From: Lutjanus erythropterus
Taxonomy: Eukaryota > Chordata > Actinopteri > Lutjaniformes > Lutjanidae
Reading direction: 5' to 3'
NCBI GenBank assembly: GCA_020091685.1
Contig: CM034610.1
Span: 29,499,673-29,563,672 of the forward strand
Length of the DNA: 64,000 bases
Positions 38,801 through 51,593 of this stretch are shown piece by piece. The translations under genes and the position numbers were made by a program. How positions within the stretch are numbered: the first letter of the stretch is position 1; each line of letters begins with the position of its first letter. A model generated the notes under the pieces. It ran no database searches. It had not been told where the DNA came from and saw only the letters and a list, made by a program, of their open reading frames with translations.

Positions 38801-41800
38801 GTGAGGCCTTAGGGGATTTCCAGCTGTCTGACATTTTCATTGGCTTCCATGACGATGCCTGTGCCAGTGCTCTCTTGCAAGCACTAGAAAGGAGAGAACG
38901 AAAAGCTGAAGATAGTGCTTCCCAACATCAGCACACTGAAAAAGATGACTCATTGGAGGAAGACGAACCAAGTGGAACACAAAAAGAGGTCACACGTATG
39001 GAGGACAATTGGTTGGGAGATGCAATGGACGTAGAGATTGCTGGAAAAGAGCAAAATATGGAGTCTATGGAAAACAATGGTGATGAATCCACTGACATTT
39101 GTGATGATGAGAACAAAGTGATGCCTGAGAGTGAAGAAATGATGGAGACAGAAAACAATGCTGGGTCTGCTTTGGAAAATGAGGAAGAAGAGGTCTTCGA
39201 TTTGGCTAAATGTCTCTTGTTGAACTGTGCAACCCCTGACGCAGTGGTGCGGCTCAAGTACTCAGATTTAGTGCATCAAGAGAAGGAGAAACTCCAGAGG
39301 ATGTACTTCCAGCAACAGCATCACCACTCCCTGCGAGATTTCCTGGAAGATTGCCTGAACAAGTATCAGGGGTCCAGCAAGTTTCTAGAGGTAGGTTACA
39401 AACCTCTGGTTCAATTTTGTTTTCATCATTTCTTTGCAATCTTGACAAATCGTTGACATCACTGTCCTTTCTTTGGTTTTGCATAGATAACCACATTCTC
39501 CAGCTTGTTAACCAGATCAGACCTCAAGGTTGTAGCCCATGCCCTAGGACTACACACAGACAGGATCCTCCTGCTTTCACTCCACCAGTTTGACACTGAG
39601 GTCTCCTTTTGCAACAAGATACGGTACTATCCATTCAGATAACAGCAACATGACTTGCTAATTTTTTTTTTTGGGGGGGGGGGTTGATTTTAAATCATTC
39701 TCTCTCACCTTGCTGTGTCAGGGGCTTCCTTCAAGATGCTGGTCACTCTCTTCACACCCTGTTAATCCAGATGGACCTTGAGGAATCCCAGTGCAGCGAT
39801 GAGCTCATAGCATCGGCAAAGTAGGGCTCAGTGTCAAGATCCTGAACAGATTGCAATGTGATTTTATGCATGCTCAGTGGAAAAACGGAGATTACAGGCA
39901 TTTCAGATGTGTTTTATTATTCCATCTGCTTCCAGATATTGCACCATGAATTACATGATGTCTCTGGAGGATCAGACCTGTTGGGTCATTTTCATTGTGA
40001 AGGTGTCGAGGATCCCAAGTCAGTCTCAGTACATTGGTTTCCAAGGAGGTGAGTACTGTGGAATATTAGCATTACAATCCAAATCCAGTTGTTTTCTGAC
40101 TGCACTGTACATCAGGTTTGACAAGATTAAGACCATGTTTTGTTTTTTGTATCAAAGGAGTCTGGCACTCCGTGCATATTGATGACCTGAGGGATTCAGA
40201 GGATATGAGCCTGAACCTGTTGGGTTTCTGTGGAACTCTCATCAGCCACCTACTCAACCCTGCACCATCAGGTAGAAACCCTGCACCTTTTAAGCTTTAG
40301 CAAGTGTGTTGTATTATTATTATTTGGGGAAAAAATGGTTCCATTGTTCTCCAGGTTAATTTTTACTGTAAAATAATCTTTAATAGAACCCCATGAAGAT
40401 GAGGACTTGGCGACAGAAAGAAAAGACTCCCAGGTAGATACAAATGCGAGTTTAAAAGCAAAAAACCTTTTTCCTTTATGAATGTTAGTGTAAAACAAAT
40501 CTTAGGTTATAATGTTATTTAAATTTAATTTACTTGTGTTTGCACAGGCAGATAGAGTCCACCTCCACAGACTATCCTTAGTGAGATCATGTATCCAAAA
40601 AGCCGTGGGTTTGCTGAGGGACACCAGCGGTGTGACATCACGAAGCATGCAGAGAATACGCATCCTTCTGTCTCTTCTGGGAACAGATCGAGGGCAAATA
40701 GGAGGTAAATACAGCCATCTGAGAATGATTTTATTTTATATAATAATACTATAACATTGACTGGAATGTATTTGCAGGGGTCCCACATGATTTGTTCATC
40801 AATATCAATCACTTTCTTTGTGAATTGTGGTGAAGAAGCCAATATCTGACTCTGCTGTAGGAGCAAATGCATTATGTTAGTCTTGTTGCTGGCTCGTTTA
40901 TGAATGATGTCAACTATCTACTTTATTAAAGCTCACTTTCAGGAGGTGTTGTTAAGTAGACTGGCTGAGGCTCTGGCACAGAGAGAAGAAATGATGGGCT
41001 CTCCTACAGAGTGGGTGAACAGAGAAGCCAAGAAATGCCAGGCTCTGCAGGAGGGGGGAACTCTAAGGTAAAGTTATTGAGCAGGAAAACTTGAAATGTG
41101 ACAATAAACTGGTTGAAAGACAGGGAACAAGGAATAAGTCTTTGGCAGCAGTAGACCAGAGAGGTAAAACTTATTATTCAGTTTAATGGAGTCTGATTGT
41201 TTTGAAGAGAGTGATATAGCAGCAAGGAATAAATAAAGGTCTATTAGTGGGTTAGGTCTTTTAGTGGACATACTTTGACAGTACACGGTCACCTGGAGGG
41301 ATTATGTCACAGATTGCTGTCTCCATTAGTCACTTAGATACATCCATAGGAAAACAGGGTCCAGCTTGAAAAAGACCAAAGTTACCCTTTAACAATGTAC
41401 ATTTTCATTCAGAACCAGATCTCATTTTAACTTTTTTTAATATTTGTTCTTGTCATATGCACTCTTTAAATGCTTTCTTGTGTCTAATCAATGATTTGAT
41501 CAGCTTTCCTTTGTGCCTTTAACTGACAGACATACCCTGTGGCGCTGTCTTCAGTCCACTGTGACTCCCATCTTGGCCAGCATGTTGGAAGTTATGGACA
41601 GGTATGCAAATCTGGACCTGCTCTCTGACGGCCAGCTCAGTTGCCAGGGACTGATAAAGCTATGGTTGGACATCCTGGCAGATTCACAGATTTTAGACCT
41701 GACACCCGTCCAAAAACCAAGGTACTGTGGCTTCTTTCTTCTGCTTAATTCCCACGGTGAAATCAATCAACAAAAGGCATAATTTTTCTTTATCTTGATG

Positions 41801-44800
41801 ATTTCTAGTGAGTCAGACCAAGAGGTGCTTGTGCAGCACTACTTCATGTTGGCTGGTGAAGAACAACCCTGCACTGCTGCTTTCAGCTGGCTCATCAGGA
41901 CGCACCTTGAAAGCCTGTGGGAAGAATCGGAATTTGTGCCAGGTTTGCCTTAGTTTCATTGAGTTTTTTTAATAAATAAATGTCTAAAGTCTTGCAGAGA
42001 TCATGAAGTATATATGGTGTGTTATGGTAATAGTTTTTTCTGGCCTTTATAATTGACATTCAGTAACAAAAGAGGATGGCACAGAGAGGATTCTCCAGTT
42101 TGTGAGCACCTTCAACAACAGCAGATTGGGCGGCCACTTACAGAAACTCTCAGACGAGGACAGATCAGAATACGGACAGCACTACCTTCAAGACTTCCTG
42201 CTGCTTTCTTTGAAGATCAAGTCCAAGAACGAGCTCAGGGTAAAGACACTATGACGTGGCACATTTAGTTGGAACGTGTTTTGGGGAAAAGCCAAATAAA
42301 CTTTTTGCATGTGTTGTTTACAGTTGTTCACCAGGGCCATGCTGGGCTGTGTGTCAGAGCTTCAGATGTCCATGGGTGCTGTCAGTGACCTGTCTCCTGC
42401 TTGGATAACGGCTACTTTCAAACATTTTGCCCTCAGACTGGACACTCTCTGCCACATATTTCAGCTGCAGCCCCAGCTGGCCTCCAATATCACTCTGCAG
42501 GGGTCAAAGAGTGAGCACCAAGAAATGGTGAGAGGAACATTTTGGCTTCATTTTAAACATATTCATATGTCGTAGTAAAACATAGCGACATCAGCACAGC
42601 ATGGAAGACACAAACTAGAGTCTGACCGATTGTGGATTTTAGGGAATAAAAAAAATTCAGATATTGATATTCTTTATGCAGAATATAATACATAGAATAT
42701 AAAATATGTACATAAACACACATTTTTTGCAGCAATCCCTCAAAACTGGTGACATCTGTAACAAAGAGACAGGATATTCTACAATTTAAGAATAAATAAC
42801 AACAGTAAACTTTCACCAGGATTTTTAAACCCTAATTAATAAAATGGATCAATACTACACAGAAAACTGCCTATAAAGCTAACAGTTAAAAACAGTCTGC
42901 ATTATTTTCTAAAGAAAGAAATAACTTGATAAATAACATTTGCAGAATTTACAAGAATGCCCAAGTAATTAGGAATTGGTCATAGACAGCACTAACTCAA
43001 TAACTCATAAAATTGGGCAATTTTCTAAGGAAGTCTGAGGACTTTCTCCATGGGCAACGAAGAAGAAGCCTACATTGTTTACAGTTTAATGTATTTGTAA
43101 AATTTGACATGTTTACCATCAATAAAGAAATTTAGTGTAAATGGTGAAATCAGTTGGAACAGTGTGTTGAAACAGCTGCTAAATGTTGGCAGGTAGACGC
43201 GCTCTAAAGTAGCCACCGGTACAGAGATGTCGCGACAAACTGTCAATGTTTTTTAAAAGGAAAGAAACAACTTAATGTGTTGAATTTAATGCCAAATTTA
43301 CAAGAAGGCACAGATGTTTAAGAATTAACATGTCATTTCATGAGGTTTATTAAGTCTCTTCTCCCTCAACAACTCTCAAAATTGCATGATGTTTCAATGG
43401 ATTCTGGGGACAGTGCAGTTTATAGTTCAGTGGTGAAATCAGTGTAAACAGACAGCTTGTTCAGAAACATCTGCTGCTTATCTTGGCAGGTAAGAAAGCT
43501 CAAACATGTTTGCATTACGGTGAACCAAATGGAAACCAGGCAGCTGTTTCATGTGGAATTACAAGACATCAGTTGATAATTTATAATGTAGAAAGTTAAC
43601 ATGCTTTACATCAGCATAATAACATCCTACAGTTTTTAGAATGATAACAATCATTTTTATACATCATAACTTTATAATGAGCATGATGTCTTTAATTTGT
43701 GGCAGGTGGAGGACATTTCAGCTCTTGGTGTCTGTGTCGAGGAGACCAAACTCCACACCCTGACGTCCCTGCAGGAGTGTGAGTCCTTTGTGAGCAGAGT
43801 GGAGTTTCTGCAGCCGTGCCTGGACAGAGCGTTTGGTCAGAAGTACAGCACCCTCTGCAGCCCCAGCTGTCAGCAACATCTGGACTCCATCAGGTGAGTC
43901 TGGAAACACGTACAGTGAGACGAAAAAAATATTTCAGGGTTTGAAAGTTTATTTATACCCTGATTTGCCCTCTCAGGTCACTGTGGCAGGGGATGCTGGT
44001 TGTTGCATCTTTCATCCAGTACATCATCTTTAAAGTGAAACAGAACGACTCAAGATTGACAGAAGTGGCTCTCAAACACTGCAACCTCCACCTGAACGTA
44101 AGATAAATTATTTTTTTTAGCTTTGGTGGGAAACCTCCCAGGTCCTGGTGCAGTTTGTAGATTACAGACAAAACAGTACTTCTTTATATTCAATGGCATT
44201 TGCTGCGTGAAATAGCAGACACAAACAAAAAAGTAAAATGCTTTAAGAATTGAGGGAAACAGGTTTTCAGCAGTTTTTGTTGTTCTCATTTTCTAACAGC
44301 TGATGCAGGAGTCATCTGATGTCCACAGTGTGGACACTCTGCAGCAGCTGATCCGGATCCTCAATTCTTTTCATGAAGAGTGTATCAGCAGGGATCTGAG
44401 GTCAGGATCTGCCTTACCACAGCTTCACTGTTTCAAGAACAAACATCTCACTATAACTCTTTTCAGCAACTGAACTGATTTTACATTGAACTGATTTTAT
44501 AATGCAGTACAAGATTTTTCTCATCCCACAGTGTAATAATTGGTCTCTCATGATATTTTGTCCTGTAAAGGTTTGGCATTTCTTGCTCAGTTTGTTTCTC
44601 GGAGCTCACAGAGCCGTCCGTCCTGCCCTGCCAGCACTACTTCTGTTTGCCGTGTCTCCAACGCTGCATCCAGTCAAACAGACGTTCTTGTCCTAAATGC
44701 CGGGTGGACATGCCGTCCGACTTCAGGCCAACAGTTTCCCACAACATCAAGTGAGTTCAGAAAACCCCCTCATAGAAATTATCAGACAGGATTCAGGAAT

Positions 44801-47800
44801 TGATTGCTGCACAATGAAACTGAAACATTTTTTGTTGTTGTTGTTGTTTAGCTAGGTGGTGAATAAGTAATTTCTTTCTGTAACTTTTACCTCTTCCTGG
44901 TTCAGGGCAGCTCTGCAGCAGCAGGCAGCGATCAGGGACTGCTGTAACTCCTTCTTCCTGGAGGTGGTGTCCAGGTTCTACCTGTCAGAGGGGCAGAGTC
45001 CCAGGGAGGGGGTGGTGGAGCTGCTCTTCTCCTTACTCGTCTTTGCTAACGGTCAGTGAGAGAAATAAATCACTGAGAATAACTAACAGATACCTGATGT
45101 GATGACGAGGCGTTCACCACTTTTACTCCTTTACGCGATGCAGGAGATGTGTACAGGACCAGACAGCTCACTCCCTTCCTGGAGTGTGTGGATAACAGTC
45201 CAGTGGTGCGATCTGTGCTGCCAAAACTGCTGCTGCAGTACAGGTGAGGTCATGAGATCAGTGAGCACAGGTGAAGGAAGGACTTGAACCGCTGGGTCAC
45301 TTAAAAACACTTACAGAGAAAAATGGGACGAGTACAGGACTCTTTCTTTTTACAAATGTTTGTGCCAGAAGTGCTGAAAGTTGTCTTGTTGCCAGCAATG
45401 TTGAGTAGCCCAAAGTTTTATGAAAGAAATATGAATTGCTGGCTTGCATATGTTGGCCACTTTGTATAATTAGTATAATTAGCATTGCATAGCATTAGCA
45501 TGGCCTACTATATTAGTTAAATATTTGTCATTCAGGAAACAGTAATTTTTGAGAAGCATAAGCACAGAGCAAATGTGGGTGGATTAAACAGTCCTGTTGT
45601 GCACATTACACTGTTTACAGGCTTCATTCAACGGTGGGCTGCTCCATGTTATTGCCCCATAATATTGCTGCACAATTCATTAGAATTGCAATAAAACTGA
45701 AATATGGCCAAGTGCAATATCCAAATTGCAGAAGCAGAACCAAGTCACAACTTCTTGAAAAAGGAAAATTGTGTGAGAAAACGGCGTTATAATGAGATAC
45801 TATAGAGCTGAGAGATGACCTGAACTAAAAATCTTGTTCTCCAGATGAAAGAAAACAGACCTCGATAAATATCACATCTTCACATTGATGCAACGTCAGT
45901 ATTTTTTGATCCACTCCTTCACTGTAGTATTTTCTACTGAATAGCAGAGGAAGAAAACTAGAATGTTTCCTAAAATGTAAATACTCAAGTAAAATATCTC
46001 AAACGTGTACTCACTATAACTACAGTCACAGTTTTCTAGTTACTGCATGTTTGTAAATCATGTTTTTTCTGTCAGTTTTGAGCAGGTGAAGGCTCATATT
46101 CAGACCTACCTGCAAAATCTGGAGGAGAATCTTCTGAGCAGAGAAGATCGTACTGAACTGTACCTGCTGTTTGTCAACTGCTTCCAGGTAAAAACACGCA
46201 AGCTTCACTCGGTTTGTGCTCTCTGCTTGTTTCTTTCATTTTGGCCTCATGTTTAGTGGTAAGCAGCGCTTGTCCTGTTTTTTAACACGCCTTTCCCAGA
46301 GATCGCATGTCTCTCTTTTTTTTTTGTAAATATATTTTGTATTTTTTCTCAGGACTCGCTGTTGTGCTCAGAAGCGAGAGAAGCGGACCAGAGTGAAGAA
46401 CAGCAAAGACAAACGGAAACCAGATTCCTGAGCCGGATGGCCCGAAAACAGACTCCAGACAGACAAGAAGACCCAGCAGAGTTCCTGCTCAACATCGCCA
46501 GGCTCAGAATATGTCTGAGCACGGCTGCACGGCTGCTGGAGAAGGCAGCGACTGAAGGCATGCAATGCTGCTGAAATTTAATATTCTGCACATGGTTTAC
46601 TTGCACACAGCCGAAAATGATATTTGATGCATTGACACAGGGATTTGAAATGTCATCTGATGTGCTGTCATTATGCTTCTCTTCATGAAATGCAGGCAGA
46701 CACGGGGAGGACGCCCAGTACCTGCAGCAGGTGAAGGCGGTGTGCGAGTACTGTGGTAACGACTGGTACAGAGTTTACCTGCTCCGAGCCCTCAACAGAC
46801 GCTCCGGTCGGGAGTGCATACTGACCCTGATGAACACCCCGGCCTGGAGATGGGTCTTCCCTCCAGAGGTCCTTCGACTTCAGGTACCGTGGAGAAACAC
46901 AGAGCTGCTAAACCGAGAAAAAATAATTCTGACAGTGTCTTTTAAAAAGAATAAAAAGAAAGTTGTTTTAAACCAGCTTCAAATGCTCCGTTCCTGCAGC
47001 AGGGAGGCTGCATCACTGCGTTTTGTGTCCGTCACTCATAACTGTGAAAACTTTATTTAGAAGAAAAACAAACACTAACACTATTTACCTTTACCTTTCT
47101 TTCCAAAGCGGATGATTCCAGCTAATGTGGACCAGTTCCTCTGCTGTGGGACGACTTATCGAGCTGTGAGAGACGCCGTGGCCAATGTTCTGCTGGAGAA
47201 CAGATCTGACACCTTCAGGACTGAAATACAGGTCAGACTGCAGACCGCTGATAAAAACCACAGCCTTCTGCCACTGGCTTTTTTTCATTCATTTGTGTTC
47301 AATTTCACTTCATTCAACATGAATGTCCTTTTAATTTAATTTGCTCTTGTTTGCCATTTGTTTCTCAGGAGGTTAAAAATACACCTTAATCTCCGTCTGA
47401 AAATGCACCAATATGTTGATTTAAATTTGATTTGTGGCACCAAATCTTTACAAACTTAATTAAATAATATATTGGTGGCTTCAGTCCAACAATATTATAG
47501 TGGTACTGCCACTGTGGGCAGTGTGGCTGTTCCCTCGGCCACCATGTTCACAGGTTTGGTAGTCCCGCCTCTTCCAGTATATAGACAAGCTGGCGGCTGA
47601 CAGGCAAAAAGTGTCCAACATTTCACACTCAACTTTTTGACCGTTTGTGTACAAGATCCAGGTACCCACAGTGCACCTTGTTTTGCCGTAAATGTCAATC
47701 TGAATGCAGTTATGCACTAAAAACAGGAAGTGTAAGTACAGAAGTACGCAAAATGAGACTGTGAATGACATGTTTTCATAATGAAGACATCTCAAATAAT

Positions 47801-48688
47801 GTCAACTTTGCATTAAAATGACATAATTGACCCAGTGACACTAAATGACAGCAGTTATAAACATCCATTATGACTGCTTCATGTTTATGACAGGTGTCAT
47901 GTCAGTCTTATGCACACCTCTTCAAATAAAATGGTACCAAAACCCCCAACATGATCATTCAGTTTTCAGAAACTTGAAAATGTTGCTCTTGTCAGCTCCA
48001 AAATCTTTTTTTTTTTCATGTGTGTTGTTTTATTTCCTCTGTAGAAGCTGAGAGGGTCTCAGATCAGCCTCCTGGCCCTGGCCCTGTTCAGACAGGTCAC
48101 CTGCCGCTACAAATCACCTGACGTCAGCATGCATCCCTCCCCACAGGTCATTTATACACGATGTCTGATGTGAATTTTGTCTGTTGTAAATGTACTTTTT
48201 CTTTTTAAACTGTGGCTCTGTGTGAACTCACAGGGGACGGCGACACTGGAAGAGCTCCTGAAAGACGTCCAGCCAAAGGAGTTCAGGGATTTCTGCTCCG
48301 CGCTTCTGTCAAATCAGATCGGAGGACCGGGCTCAGGACTCAACATCATCTCGGGTCTTCCTGCTCTGAGACAAACCCTCCTGGAGCTGCTGGTCCACCT
48401 GGACTCTGTGCTCCTCAGTGGGAATCTTCTGCTGGTTCCTCTCTACCAGATCGCCACCCAGCCTCAGAATGTTACAGTAAGACTTTCCTGATCTTGCCTG
48501 TGGCCATAAAAACACATGGACAGGACATAAATGTCATGAAAAAAAAAGTTTTTTCAGGATTGTTTTTTGTAAGAAGTCTGAATCACAGAGGTCCTTCAGC
48601 ACACAGTCATGAATGTTCATAAAAAATTTAGGCTGATCAGTCCAGTGGAATTCAAGATTAGCTGCAGACAAGCTGCAGCTCCACTGTT

Positions 48689-48719
<31 letters not shown>

Positions 48720-51546
48720 AATCAAGTGCGTGATCAGTGACAATTATGTTAAAATTGCACACAAATATATATTAGGTTATCCGTATTAATTATAATGAGA
48801 ACTGATCATTTCCATTAATCGTATCACAAATCGTAATTTAAGTCAAATAATCACAATATGATTTTTTACCAAATCGTGCCGCCCTAGTCAGGCCGACATG
48901 CATGTAAACTGTAACTTGACTGGTTGATGAAGACAAACAACTGTGAGGCAGGAATTCTAGTGGAATAGATTTCCAGATAAAAACTAAAAGCTGTAAATAT
49001 TTTACCTTATTCATGCTCTAAACTGTTTTCCACTGAATTTAACTTTTTTCTCCAAGAACTCCTTCCTGCCCACGATGCCTGATGATCACACAGGTGAAGT
49101 CAGACAGTGGCTGACTAGAGATCCGAGAATACAGCTGTACTGTAAGTATATTTCATTATAAAGGGTCATCTTTGTCACCATCACTTCTCTATGAACAGTC
49201 CATCAGCATGTGCATAATGTCTTTTATTTGCAGATTGCGCTAATGGACATCCAGTCTTTGTGGGAGAGGTATGAGCTTTTTCTTGTGTCCATCTTTACAG
49301 TTATTTCTTAAACATGGAGAAATTCAGTGAATAATAAATTACATGCTTCTGTTTTGTCGCTCAGTGCGGGAAACCAGTGGTTGTATCAAAATGTCCAGAC
49401 TGTGGACTTCCAGTTGGTGGACAGAATCACTCCCCAGTCGTTGGTTTTACTAAACACACAGGACAAGGGTACGAATCTCTTCAGCCAACCAGCTTTGTGA
49501 CAGCATTTTCAGTCAATTTTTGTTTAATTTGTGTTCTTCCTCGTGTGTACAAAGTGTCGGAGATCAAACTCGGACGGGACACATCTTAGGAGAGGCTCAT
49601 CGGAGGTCCGAAGCTCCTGAGAGACAGATGACATATGCTCAGTCCTGCATCCTGCGGCTGTTAACGCACCTCGCCATGCTTCAAGGAGCCATAAAAAATC
49701 ACAGAGTGAGACTTCAGCAACGTTTGCACCAGATCCAACATATCACAGAGGTTGATAAGATACTGAGAACGTGTTTTGTTGTTGTTTCAGGGAGTTGGTG
49801 ACATGATTCACCCCCGGCCACATGATGTCTTCAGCTTCCTGTGGAACCACCTGGAAAAGGACATGCGCGTCTTGGGTGAGACGCTGGATCAGAACGTGGA
49901 GAATACGGCGGTGACACTTCATCTGATCCTCAACACCTGCACAGAGTTCGCCAAAGGTGACGCTGCACGCAGCTTCTGTTGGTCATGTCAAATCCATGTC
50001 CAGGGTTGGATTATCAGGGATTACATCTAATCATGATTGCCTAATCAGATTACATAAAAATATACTACAGTTACAGATTATAGTCACTTAAAATCTTTAT
50101 GTTACTTAATTTTCATGATAACCAGTGCTCCATTAAAACATGAAACGTGTGTCTGACATAAATTTCTTCTCCCAGGCTGCCAGTTTTGTTAATGATGACT
50201 TAACTATTTTGTTTTCAATGATGAATTATGGATAATGGAGTGTTTTTTCCTTTTTATTTGAATTAAAAAAGTTGAACATTTTGAGTTGCGTTGCAAGAGC
50301 AAAATCCTCTACATGGCCTTTGATTAAAAAGCAGTAGCAACAAAAATGTTCACAAAAGAAACAACATCCCACATGTTGCAGGATATACTCAGTACTCCTG
50401 TAGTTTGTGGGTCATTTGACACTGTAAATGCTGAACATGCAAAATACACTGAAAATGTTTAGTGATGTTTAAAGAGAGAAAAAAAAGAATATTTGCATGT
50501 GACATAACATAACTCTGATGAATGTTAACACAGTTTCCCGTGGAGCAAGACCTGATCTGTCCTCCAGACAAGGACGGCAACAGTGGGAGAAGCTCGTCTG
50601 TGACTCTGTCATCAACCCAGTGCTTAAAGTAAGAAACATGGTGTCCAGTTAAAGTTAAAGTGGGGGTGTAAGATTCAAATTTTCATCTAATTCACTTCAA
50701 TATAAAGCCTGAAATCAAGCTAGTATATAGCTTATATTGCATTATTATAGATATATAGATAAACACACATAAAGGGTAACAATTTACTGCATATTTTTTA
50801 GAATCTGCAGAAAAATCTGTCTGAAGCTCAGAAGAGGATCGGAGAGGACGATGGACTCGATGGAAGTCCCCTGATGAAGCTCCTCTTCGGTGATCCCGCC
50901 AAAATGCTGTCGCTCCCCTCCGACTGCCCGACGCACCGCTCCTCGTTCTGGACTCTGCCGGGGACGGTGACAGTGGAGCGCTTCGCTCAGCTGGTGGGAG
51001 AAGCTCAGGGACGCAGCTCCGCACCACTGCTGGTCATGTTCCTCGAGAAGGTACCAAACTCAACCAGACCTGACTGGTTTTAAGTCCTGATCTGAGGTAC
51101 GGTGAGGACTGATGGTCTTAGAAGGGAGACTATTAAGTTAATTATTTCATTTTTTAAGAGAACAAGACTCAAAATATGCTCTAACAAACATTTTGTGAAG
51201 CAAACAACTAATGGATTAGTGGAAAAATTATTGCCAAATTGATCAGTAGTTGAAAAATAGGTCCAAACGTGAAAACAGGTGGAGTGCACGGACGTCCACC
51301 TGTTTCTCAATTGACAAGATTGTGACAGGATTAATTAATGTGAATATTTTCTGTTTTCTTTACTCCTCTTTGACATTAAACTAAAAACAAGTTGCTTGAG
51401 GATGTCATCTTATAATCCAAAAGTAATCAAGTTGCATAACTTAAATATTGTGATACTTGGATTACAAAGTAACCAGTTCTCCCAGTCCTGGTTATTATAC
51501 GATAATTAACATGTGACAGACTCCGGTTTGAACTTGTGCTGACTCT

Positions 51547-51593
<47 letters not shown>

